Assembly (NCBI GenBank): GCA_937923115.1
Contig: CAKZTE010000002.1
Span: 1 to 49,385, forward strand
DNA from: an uncultured Caulobacterales bacterium
GTDB taxonomy: Bacteria > Pseudomonadota > Alphaproteobacteria > Caulobacterales > Maricaulaceae
Direction of reading: 5' to 3'
Length of the DNA stretch: 49,385 nt
The position numbers and the translations under genes are program-made. Under the pieces are notes generated by a model. The model did no database searches and had not been told where the DNA came from. It saw nothing but the letters and a program-made list of their open reading frames with translations. How positions within the stretch are numbered: position 1 is the first letter of the stretch; each line of letters opens with the position of its first letter. This document shows, piece after piece, positions 26,004 to 33,135 of the stretch.

Positions 26004-26368
26004 GTCTTAATTTCGTTTAAGCGCTCGACAATCGCTTCAATACGTTCCGCGGTATCAAGAAGTGTGTCTGTGGCTTTGCGTTCTGCGCGCGCAGCTTGGG
26101 CTTTGGCAGTTTCGCTTTCTTTGCGCACCGTAAGGGCCATTGCTTCGGCCTTTTGTGTGACATTTCCCTGAAGCTCGTCTAGTTCATCCATCATGGTGAT
26201 GCCCGCCATAACCATAAGGCGCAAATCACCGATTTGGCCAAAATTATTCGCCAGCATAGTGAGCCTATCATCAAGACGTTGCCCAAGGCGCTCTAGACGT
26301 TCCTCTTCGCCGTCATCACAGCCAAGCGCATATTTGCGCCCATTAATTTGAATGCTAACCTTCGCCAT
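26000..26368 (-). CDS. zapA: cell division protein ZapA
   Basis: FtsZ-ring bundling protein. Begins with the family's M-A-K-V-S-I-Q-I-N-G-R-K-Y, then a globular N-terminal part with the R-L-E-R-L-G-Q-R-L-D-D-R and M-V-M-A-G-I-T-M-M-D-E segments, and a C-terminal coiled coil. 122 residues. Its start shares a base with the stop of the coiled-coil gene upstream (TAATG), so the two are coupled. In Caulobacter, ZapA works with the coiled-coil protein ZauP to focus the Z-ring. Confidence 0.92.
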   Translation of the reverse strand: MAKVSIQINGRKYALGCDDGEEERLERLGQRLDDRLTMLANNFGQIGDLRLMVMAGITMMDELDELQGNVTQKAEAMALTVRKESETAKAQAARAERKATDTLLDTAERIEAIVERLNEIKT

Positions 26369-26682
26369 TATAGCGCCCCTTTAGACGGGCCGGCTAAGGC
26401 GCGCTGAACTTGGGTTATGATGTCATCAAGTTCTTTGGCAGAGCTTTCTGCGAGGGCGTTAAATTGTGCTTCACGGTCAGCAAATTTCGCTTCTTTGGCC
26501 GTGGACTCATCTAGCAAAGTGGCAAGCTGCGCACGGTCCTCACCAAATGTTTCTGCTTGTTTTGCAATTTTCTCGAGGTCAGACACGCGGGACACGATCG
26601 GGTTGAGCGTATCTTCTAATGAGCGCAAGGCAGATTGCAAGCGAGCGGCAGCTGTTTTTATGTCAGCGCTGTCATTCATCAT
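26368..26682 (-). CDS. zauP: coiled-coil protein upstream of zapA (ZauP/DUF4164-like)
   Basis: 104 residues, nearly all predicted helix with heptad-like spacing (A-A-R-L-Q-S-A-L-R-S-L-E, then V-S-D-L-E-K-I-A). Its position directly upstream of zapA with a TAATG overlap and its coiled-coil character match the DUF4164-type ZauP partner of ZapA in Caulobacter. Two adjacent ATGs are possible starts. The symbol rests on position and architecture, not on strong sequence identity, which I cannot measure. Confidence 0.7.
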   Translation of the reverse strand: MMNDSADIKTAAARLQSALRSLEDTLNPIVSRVSDLEKIAKQAETFGEDRAQLATLLDESTAKEAKFADREAQFNALAESSAKELDDIITQVQRALAGPSKGAL

Positions 26683-26734
26683 TTACCCCGAATCTTTCAC
26701 TAATTTTTATAGAATGGCTTATATAAAGCAGTTC

Positions 26735-26778
26735 GCCAAGGCATAAATATTGACTTAAAAAACTCGGTTTGCCAAGGC
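26735..26778 (+). promoter_or_regulatory. candidate gap promoter with flanking GCCAAGGC repeats
   Basis: TTGACT at 26750-26755 could be a -35 element. The 8-mer GCCAAGGC occurs on both sides of it, at 26735-26742 and 26771-26778. The region also separates the divergent zauP start from gap. A regulator for the glycolytic genes is possible but unproven. Confidence 0.3.
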
Positions 26779-26848
26779 GGCCTCAATTGGATGCGGTAAT
26801 TCAACAGGTCACGGCCTGCAATGTGGAAATTAGAGCTGGGTTGTAATT

Positions 26849-27856
26849 ATGACGATAAAAATCGGAATTAACGGTTTTGGGCGTATTGGACGCCTCGTTG
26901 CGCGTGCCTTATCTGAGTATGAAATTAAAGATGTTGAGCTAGTCGCCATCAACAGTCCTGGCGCAATAGAAGTCTCCGCGCATTTGCTAAGATACGACTC
27001 CGTACACGGCCGTTTTGGAGAGACTGTGACCGAGGGAGACGGCTTCATTGAATACGGCGGCAAGCGAATGCGCATGACACATGAGCGCAACCCTGCTGAT
27101 ATTAACTGGGGCGCTCTTGGCGTTGATGTTGTGATGGAATGCACAGGCGTGTTCCGCACTGGGCCCGCGGTTCAGCCTCACATGGAGGCCGGCGCTAAGA
27201 AAGTGCTAATTTCTGCTCCAGCGGACGGCGTTGACCGCACAATCGTTTACGGCGTGAATAGTGATGATTTAAAAGCAGAGGACATGGTTGTGTCTTGCGC
27301 CTCTTGCACGACCAATTGCCTTGCTCCTGTTGCCAAAGTTTTGCTTGATGCCGTCGGTATCCAGCGCGGTTTCATGACGACTGTGCATAGCTATACGCAG
27401 GATCAGCGCATACTGGATAACTCTCACAAAGACCTCTATCGCGCGCGGGCTGCGGCTTTAAATATGATTCCAACTTCAACGGGTGCTGCCAAGGCCGTTG
27501 GTCTCGTCTTGCCTGAGCTCTTGGGCAAACTTGCGGGCTCCGCTGTGCGCGTCCCTACGGCCAATGTGTCTATGGTCGATTTGGCTTTCCAACCGCAAAT
27601 GCAAACAACGGCCGAAGATTTGAACGCCGCCGTTAAGAAGGCTGCTGACGGCAAAATGAAAGGCGTGCTGCGGTACACTGAGCAAGCGCTTGTCAGCTCT
27701 GATATGAACCACGACCCGCACAGCGCTATCTTCGCTGCGCCTCTTACAAAGGTGTTGGACGGCAATTTGGTGCGCGTTGTCGCATGGTACGATAATGAGT
27801 GGGGGTTTGCTAATCGCATGATTGATGTTGCTCGCGCCATGGGAAACGCTAAATAG
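26849..27856 (+). CDS. gap: glyceraldehyde-3-phosphate dehydrogenase, type I
   Basis: Oxidises glyceraldehyde 3-phosphate with phosphate and NAD(P). N-terminal I-N-G-F-G-R-I-G-R, catalytic C153 in A-S-C-T-T-N-C, then the W-Y-D-N-E-W-G segment near residue 312. 335 residues. First gene of a gap-pgk-fba cluster; pgk begins 28 bases after the stop. Position 33 region (L-V-A-I-N-S-P) has N followed by S rather than an Asp at the cofactor-selecting site, so NAD versus NADP preference cannot be assumed. Confidence 0.96.
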   Translation: MTIKIGINGFGRIGRLVARALSEYEIKDVELVAINSPGAIEVSAHLLRYDSVHGRFGETVTEGDGFIEYGGKRMRMTHERNPADINWGALGVDVVMECTGVFRTGPAVQPHMEAGAKKVLISAPADGVDRTIVYGVNSDDLKAEDMVVSCASCTTNCLAPVAKVLLDAVGIQRGFMTTVHSYTQDQRILDNSHKDLYRARAAALNMIPTSTGAAKAVGLVLPELLGKLAGSAVRVPTANVSMVDLAFQPQMQTTAEDLNAAVKKAADGKMKGVLRYTEQALVSSDMNHDPHSAIFAAPLTKVLDGNLVRVVAWYDNEWGFANRMIDVARAMGNAK

Positions 27857-27884
27857 AAGCTCTCAGCTTCAATAGGATATCACC

Positions 27885-29066
27885 ATGAACTTCAAACGGC
27901 TCAAAGACGCTAAGCTTAAAGGTAAAACGGCACTGGTTCGTGTAGATTTTAACGTCCCCACAGATGCCAAAGGCCGAATTTCGGACGATACCCGCCTTCG
28001 CGCGGCTGTGCCGACTATCAAAGCCATTCAAAAGGCTGGCGGCAGAGTTGTGCTTCTTAGCCATTTTGGCCGTCCAGAAGGTAAAGTCGACCCCAAGTTA
28101 TCTCTCGAGTTCCTAGTCCCAACCTTGGTTGATTTGCTTGAGGATGAAGTTCATTTTGGCGACCAAATACACGAGGCTTTAATCGACTCTATGGCTCCTG
28201 GGGACGTGCTGCTTTTAGAAAACACGCGCTTCCACGCCGGCGAAACGAAGGGCGATAAAGAACTGGCTAAGCAATATGCAGCGCTTGGCGATGTCTATAT
28301 CCAAGATGCCTTTTCGGCCTCGCACCGCAATCACGTCTCCAGCGCTGTTATCGCTGAGTTTTTGCCAGCTTACGCCGGGCTAAATATGGAGCGCGAACTT
28401 GATCATCTGGCTCAAGCTTTGGACGTGCCGAAAAAGCCTGTCATGGGCGTTGTTGGCGGCGCTAAAGTATCGACCAAGATTGAGCTGCTGTCCAATCTTG
28501 TTCAGAAGCTTGATATTCTTGCGATTGGCGGAGGCATGGCGAACACATTCTTATTCGCGCTTGGGCACAGGGTTGGAAAATCTCTGCATGAGCCAGACTT
28601 TAAGGACACGGCTCTTGAGATCATGAAGAGCGCGAAAAAGGCAAAATGCCGTATTTTACTCCCCGTGGACGGCGTTGCCGCAAAAGAGTTTAAGGCGGAT
28701 GCTAAACACCGAGTCGTCGGTCTCGATGATGTTAAAGCCACAGAGATGATTTTGGATGCGGGCCCAGAAACAGTCGAAGGACTGCTGGATGCGATGGATA
28801 GCGCAAGGACACTCATCTGGAATGGCCCCCTCGGGGCGTTTGAAATGACTCCCTTTGATACCTCAACGGTAGAGGCGGCCAAATATGCGGCCAAACTGGC
28901 CAAAGACGGAAAGCTCATCGCCGTTGCAGGCGGCGGCGATACCGTTGCCGCGCTTAATCATGCGGGCGTAGCAGACGATTTTACCTTCATCTCGACCGCC
29001 GGCGGCGCGTTTCTTGAGTGGATGGAAGGGAAACCTTTGCCGGGCATAGAAATTTTGAAAAAGTAA
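27885..29066 (+). CDS. pgk: phosphoglycerate kinase
   Basis: Transfers the acyl phosphate of 1,3-bisphosphoglycerate to ADP. N-terminal R-V-D-F-N-V-P, H-F-G-R-P-E-G near residue 60, L-L-E-N-T-R-F near residue 108, G-G-A-K-V-S-T-K-I near residue 190, and a C-terminal G-G-G-D-T-V-A nucleotide loop near residue 347. 393 residues, normal. RBS AGGAT before the ATG. Middle gene of the glycolytic cluster. Confidence 0.97.
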   Translation: MNFKRLKDAKLKGKTALVRVDFNVPTDAKGRISDDTRLRAAVPTIKAIQKAGGRVVLLSHFGRPEGKVDPKLSLEFLVPTLVDLLEDEVHFGDQIHEALIDSMAPGDVLLLENTRFHAGETKGDKELAKQYAALGDVYIQDAFSASHRNHVSSAVIAEFLPAYAGLNMERELDHLAQALDVPKKPVMGVVGGAKVSTKIELLSNLVQKLDILAIGGGMANTFLFALGHRVGKSLHEPDFKDTALEIMKSAKKAKCRILLPVDGVAAKEFKADAKHRVVGLDDVKATEMILDAGPETVEGLLDAMDSARTLIWNGPLGAFEMTPFDTSTVEAAKYAAKLAKDGKLIAVAGGGDTVAALNHAGVADDFTFISTAGGAFLEWMEGKPLPGIEILKK

Positions 29067-29086
29067 CGAAACTGACGGAGACTAAG

Positions 29087-30124
29087 ATGGATTTGGAAGC
29101 GCTAAATAAGATTGCTGTGAAAATGGTCACGCCGGGCAAGGGTATCCTTGCGGCGGACGAGAGCACAGGGACAATTAAGAAACGCTTCGATAGCATCAGC
29201 ACCGAAAGCACGTTTGAGAAACGCCGTGATTGGCGTGAAATGCTATTTCGCACTGACAAAGCTATGCAAGATCATATTTCTGGCGTCATCCTTTATGATG
29301 AAACTATTCGCCAAGATGCAAAAGACGGAACATCGCTTGTCGATTTGCTTCATGCCAATGACGCCATTCCAGGCATCAAGGTTGATATGGGCACGACGCC
29401 TCTCGCGGGACGGCCCGGGGAAACTGTGACTCAGGGCCTAGACGGCCTACGCGAACGCTTGGCTGAGTATTATGAACTCGGTGCGCGCTTCGCCAAATGG
29501 CGGGCTGTCATCGAAATTTCTCACCCGGATCAATATGTTGGTGCAACGCCGACATTGGGCGGCATTAAAGCGAATACTCACGCGCTGGGCCGCTATGCTG
29601 CGCTTTGCCAAGAAGCTGGCATCGTTCCTATTGTGGAACCTGAAGTGCTTATGGGCGGTCACCACTCGGTCGAGCGTTGCCACGAGGTCACGGAAATGGC
29701 GCTGAACTCGCTTTTCACAGAACTTTACGAGCAAGGCGTGGCGTTGGAAGGTGTCATCCTGAAGCCGAACATGGTTGTCGCAGGGCAGAAATGCGCTGAC
29801 CAACCTTCGCGCGAAGAGATAGCAGAAAGGACAATTAAAGTGCTGAAGGATACCGTGCCAGCGGCCGTGCCGGGCATCGCCTTCCTTTCGGGCGGACAAG
29901 ATAATGAAGAAGCGACGCGCAACCTTGATATGATGAATAAAATCGGTGGTTTCCCATGGAAAATGACATATTCATACGGCCGCGCCTTGCAGCAGTCTGC
30001 GCTGAAAGCGTGGATGGGTGATGACGCAAATTATGACGCGGCGCAAATCGCTTTTTACAAGCGCGCCCACATGAACGGCCTTGCGTCCAAAGGGGAGTGG
30101 AGTTCCGCTCTTGAAAATGCATAA
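29087..30124 (+). CDS. fba: class I fructose-bisphosphate aldolase
   Basis: Schiff-base aldolase joining or splitting fructose 1,6-bisphosphate. The segment G-K-G-I-L-A-A-D-E-S-T-G-T near residue 18 and the Schiff-base K226 in V-I-L-K-P-N-M-V are diagnostic; G-G-Q and R-A-L-Q-Q-S-A-L-K-A-W follow. 345 residues. The frame extends back to 29018 inside pgk, but ATG 29087 follows CGGAGAC and starts the conserved M-D-L-E-A-L-N, so I use it. The animal-type class I enzyme is seen in many alphaproteobacteria. Completes the gap-pgk-fba cluster. Confidence 0.95.
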   Translation: MDLEALNKIAVKMVTPGKGILAADESTGTIKKRFDSISTESTFEKRRDWREMLFRTDKAMQDHISGVILYDETIRQDAKDGTSLVDLLHANDAIPGIKVDMGTTPLAGRPGETVTQGLDGLRERLAEYYELGARFAKWRAVIEISHPDQYVGATPTLGGIKANTHALGRYAALCQEAGIVPIVEPEVLMGGHHSVERCHEVTEMALNSLFTELYEQGVALEGVILKPNMVVAGQKCADQPSREEIAERTIKVLKDTVPAAVPGIAFLSGGQDNEEATRNLDMMNKIGGFPWKMTYSYGRALQQSALKAWMGDDANYDAAQIAFYKRAHMNGLASKGEWSSALENA

Positions 30125-30149
30125 GGCTATGCCCTCTTGAAAAAAACAG

Positions 30150-30169
30150 GGTAGGCCGCTAGGCCTGCC
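30150..30169. terminator. hairpin between fba and the 2OG-oxygenase gene
   Basis: GGTAGGCC and GGCCTGCC form an 8-bp stem (one G-T) with a GCTA loop, ending three bases before the next ATG. There is no T tract. It may be a weak terminator for fba or a structure that covers the ribosome-binding region of the next gene. Confidence 0.4.
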
Positions 30170-30172
30170 TTC

Positions 30173-30898
30173 ATGACTGACTTAACGCTTAGACTTAATG
30201 ACCATGACATTGAGGCCTTGCGCCGAGAATATTTAGCGGACGGCATTGTGCGGGTTGAAAACCTTTTCCCCGATGACGTGGCAGAAGCCATTTACCTAGT
30301 GCTCTCTAAGGCAACGCCATGGCATGTTGTCCATTCTGATGCACAGGAAAAACATAAATATTATCGGCCTGAGGAATGGAAAGGACTAACGCAGCAGTAC
30401 CGTGACGAAACCATTCAAGGCGTCATGCAAAGAGCGCGCACCGGCTTTGCCTACCTCTACAATTGCTACCCCATGATTAATGCTTTGCTGAAAGGTGAAG
30501 ACCCGGATTGGCCGCTTCATGCTATGCCAGTATTTATGAACTCGCCTGAATTTTTGAATTTCACGAAAACGATAACGGACGAACCAGACGTAATTAAAAT
30601 TGATGCGCAAGCGACGCTTTACGCCCCTGGTCATTTTCTCAATACGCATACAGATGTAGGCGACAATCAAGAGCGCCGGGTCGCCTATGTGATGGGGTTT
30701 TCAAAGGGCTGGTCCCGCGATTGGGGCGGGCAGCTTTTGTTCCTCGACGGTGCTGACGTGACCCGCGGTTTCTCGCCAAGTTTTAACACGCTCTCACTAT
30801 TCAAAGTCCCTCGCGACCACATCGTAACGCAGGTGACTAATTTCGCAGGCGCGGGCCGCTACAGTGTCACCGGCTGGCTTCGCACAGATCCAAAGTAA
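30173..30898 (+). CDS. 2-oxoglutarate/Fe(II)-dependent oxygenase family protein
   Basis: 241 residues of the prolyl 4-hydroxylase-like double-stranded beta-helix type. The HxD iron ligands are in L-N-T-H-T-D-V-G near residue 160, followed by W-G-G-Q-L-L-F-L, and an R in the R-Y-S-V-T-G-W-L-R end that would bind 2-oxoglutarate; the distal His lies in the P-R-D-H-I-V segment. The N-terminus has R-V-E-N-L-F-P. Substrate unknown (protein side chain or small molecule). No clear RBS; a hairpin covers the expected site. Confidence 0.85.
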   Translation: MTDLTLRLNDHDIEALRREYLADGIVRVENLFPDDVAEAIYLVLSKATPWHVVHSDAQEKHKYYRPEEWKGLTQQYRDETIQGVMQRARTGFAYLYNCYPMINALLKGEDPDWPLHAMPVFMNSPEFLNFTKTITDEPDVIKIDAQATLYAPGHFLNTHTDVGDNQERRVAYVMGFSKGWSRDWGGQLLFLDGADVTRGFSPSFNTLSLFKVPRDHIVTQVTNFAGAGRYSVTGWLRTDPK

Positions 30899-30976
30899 GA
30901 AATTTGACTTGAAATGTCACTTTACTTGACCCGCCGCCTGTCATAGCAAACGCGAGTATTTAATATGGAGATTACC

Positions 30977-31531
30977 ATGAACAAATTTATTATGGCCGCC
31001 GTTATCGGCGCAACAACAGTCCTCGGCGCTTGCGAGTCAGCTGATGTTAAGGCCGCGCGCATAGCTGCGGAGCAAGCCGCTTTGTCTGTATGCCCAGCCG
31101 ATCAAATTGTTGGCCTTGATGCCTATACTCTTGATTTGCCTGAACTTGAGGGTAGCGCCGACGCGTTTCATAGCGCACTTGCTGCGCGTGAAGGCGTGAT
31201 GACAACGCCGTCTGGCTTGCAGTATTCTGTTGTAAAAAGCGGCAATGCGGCTGCGCCAATGCCTGCTCCTGAAAACGTTGTTCGTGTGAACTATCACGGT
31301 GTTTTCCCAAATGGCGAGAAGTTTGATAGCTCTTATGACCGCGGCGAGCCAACTGAGTTTCCGCTAAATCGTGTTATCAGCGGCTGGACAGAAGGCGTTG
31401 GCCTTATGAAACCTTGTGATGCTTGGACATTTTATATTCCATCAGACTTGGCCTATGGCCCGCAAGGCCGCCCCGGTATTCCCGGCGGCGCGTCACTTGT
31501 CTTTCACGTTCAGCTTCTCGAAGTGAAGTAG
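30977..31531 (+). CDS. FKBP-type peptidyl-prolyl isomerase, lipoprotein
   Basis: 184 residues from ATG 30977, which follows GGAG; an ATG 12 bases earlier is not preferred. Lipoprotein signal with L-G-A-C at the cleavage site, then a short helical stretch, then one FKBP domain (about 75-183): V-R-V-N-Y-H-G, F-D-S-S-Y-D-R-G, V-I-S-G-W-T-E-G, F-Y-I-P-S-D-L-A-Y-G and V-F-H-V-Q-L-L. Likely folds or protects outer-membrane and periplasmic proteins. A perfect terminator follows. Confidence 0.92.
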   Translation: MNKFIMAAVIGATTVLGACESADVKAARIAAEQAALSVCPADQIVGLDAYTLDLPELEGSADAFHSALAAREGVMTTPSGLQYSVVKSGNAAAPMPAPENVVRVNYHGVFPNGEKFDSSYDRGEPTEFPLNRVISGWTEGVGLMKPCDAWTFYIPSDLAYGPQGRPGIPGGASLVFHVQLLEVK

Positions 31532-31553
31532 AAAATTATTCACATTAGTTAGT

Positions 31554-31582
31554 AAAAAGGCGCTCCTTGGAGCGCCTTTTTT
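31554..31582. terminator. rho-independent terminator after the FKBP gene
   Basis: AAAAGGCGCTCC and GGAGCGCCTTTT form a perfect 12-bp stem with a TT loop and a T run. A-rich on the other side too, so it can also stop transcription of the convergent vWA gene. Confidence 0.92.
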
Positions 31583-31601
31583 GTGTCTTCGTTTGTGCCG
31601 C

Positions 31602-32834
31602 CTAGTTGGTAAGGCGCAAGGTTGAAAGATTGGCCGCGATATCAGCGAAGGCAGCATTGAGGTCAGCGGCATTTTTCGCGTCGAAATACATGTCGCTCCC
31701 GCTCGCACATCCTTCAAGGAGACGGCGTGTTTGGCTTTTATCAATCTCATAGGCGATTGTGTAGACTTGGATTTTTTCGCCCTTAATGGCTGTGCAAAGC
31801 GCCTGTGTTTTACGGTCAGCTTTGTTACGGCTTTTTGACTCGTGTGTTTTTCCGCTAGCGGCGCGCGTGTTGCTGCCGTCCGTCATCATGACAATGATTT
31901 TGTCTCTTTGAACACCCAAGTTATCATTTGCTTCCTCAAACGGCGCGCTGCCTTCAAGTGTGCGCCAGCCCCATGCGAGGCCTGCGGGCATATATGTCCA
32001 GCCGCGCGCAACAAGGTCGCCCATAGCAGCTTTTGGCTTGCTTAAGTCAGCCGTCAGCGGCGTAATCGGATTATTACATAAATCACCGCTAATTGCTGGG
32101 AAGTCGTTGTTTCTGTGTTCAGCGGTTTCAGAGCCATTGCCCGTGCGTGATCCGACGCAGCCAGACCAGTTACTGCCGGCATCTGAATTATCTAACCATT
32201 TGGCGTCAAGGTTTGTTGGGCCGACGTTAACATATTGCGCGAACGGAACCACGGAAATGCGTATTTTTCCGGGTTTGCCAGTATTCAATTCATCGATAAG
32301 GTTCGAAGCGGCTGCCTTGAGGGTCTCGATTTTAGTGCCGCCGCCTGAACTTGCCGAACCCATTGATCCCGTTGTGTCGAGTACAAGCGCAATATCAAGG
32401 CCGCGGTCCGAAAAAGATGAGCTGGAAACTGTACGAACGCTTAGCTCATCAAAGCCGATTACCTGCGCAAAGGCGGTATCGATTTTCGTTGAGGCGTCGA
32501 CATTCACGGTATCGCCGATGCGTTCAATCTTATTAAGCACAAGCGGCATGCCGCTATCACCATAATTGAATTCAAAGTAATCCATAGCTTGCTGTGTTAG
32601 GGCGGCTGGGTCTGTTTCGAGTGACTTCGCGGCGTATAGCGCGATTTGGTCCGTCGTGTCCTGTAGTCTCTGCTTAGCAGACACGGCGGCGCCGATATCA
32701 ACGGCAGCGGCAACGCCGGCGACCATGACAAATACTGAAAGCGCTGCGATTGCGCCGAAATTGCCTTTGGTCTCTTTAGCGTAGCTTAGCGCTAGAGTAG
32801 AAACTGTTGATTTAGCTTTTTTTAAGAATGTCAT
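31602..32834 (-). CDS. TadG-like pilus-assembly/vWA-domain protein
   Basis: 410 residues. N-terminal segment G-N-F-G-A-I-A-A-L-S-V-F-V with a following hydrophobic helix is the TadE/TadG-type prepilin-like anchor; Q-R-L-Q-D-T-T-D follows as in TadG. A von Willebrand A domain follows, with MIDAS D-T-T-G-S in L-V-L-D-T-T-G-S-M-G and M-T-D-G-S-N later. Start ATG 32834 has AAGGA upstream. TadG proteins accompany type IVc (tad) pili; no other tad gene is in the window, so it stands alone. Two CtrA-like boxes lie upstream. Confidence 0.87.
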   Translation of the reverse strand: MTFLKKAKSTVSTLALSYAKETKGNFGAIAALSVFVMVAGVAAAVDIGAAVSAKQRLQDTTDQIALYAAKSLETDPAALTQQAMDYFEFNYGDSGMPLVLNKIERIGDTVNVDASTKIDTAFAQVIGFDELSVRTVSSSSFSDRGLDIALVLDTTGSMGSASSGGGTKIETLKAAASNLIDELNTGKPGKIRISVVPFAQYVNVGPTNLDAKWLDNSDAGSNWSGCVGSRTGNGSETAEHRNNDFPAISGDLCNNPITPLTADLSKPKAAMGDLVARGWTYMPAGLAWGWRTLEGSAPFEEANDNLGVQRDKIIVMMTDGSNTRAASGKTHESKSRNKADRKTQALCTAIKGEKIQVYTIAYEIDKSQTRRLLEGCASGSDMYFDAKNAADLNAAFADIAANLSTLRLTN

Positions 32835-32943
32835 CGTCTTCGTCCTTAGCAAGGGGCGGTCTGTCCGCCGGTATGCCAAGGACGTTGCACTCACCCTGCC
32901 AAGGGGAGAAAATTGTTCGAAAATCGCTCAAGAAACGAATTTT

Positions 32944-32993
32944 ATGGTTAATCAAGCATGAATTCTTGCCCCTTCGTTAACAAGCATGGTTAA
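32944..32993 (-). promoter_or_regulatory. two CtrA-like half-boxes upstream of the TadG-like gene
   Basis: On the minus strand TTAACCAT occurs twice (complement of 32944-32951 and 32986-32993), 110 to 160 bases upstream of the start. This octamer is a known CtrA half-site in Caulobacter. The sequence around them is itself partly repeated (TTAA, then CAAGCATG). The rest of 32835-33135, about 300 bases, holds the palindrome listed next and no gene. Confidence 0.4.
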
Positions 32994-33017
32994 CCCTGTA
33001 CTAATATACAGGGTTAA
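32990..33017. repeat. perfect inverted repeat TTAACCCTGTA / TACAGGGTTAA
   Basis: Two 11-base arms around CTAATA. No T tract, so not a clear terminator; it may be an operator or an end-of-putA structure. It overlaps the upstream CtrA-like box. Confidence 0.5.
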
Positions 33018-33135
33018 TGCGTTTGAATACCTTCGCGGCTGCGGACATGTCTCAGCTTTGCGCCAGCGATATGTCTTGATACGGTACGGGAGAAATAATG
33101 AGGCGGGACAATTGGACGGCCTCGCCGCAAAATGG

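Noticed and set aside
29018-29086. Extended fba start inside pgk
   Set aside because: The internal ATG at 29087 has an RBS and starts the conserved region.
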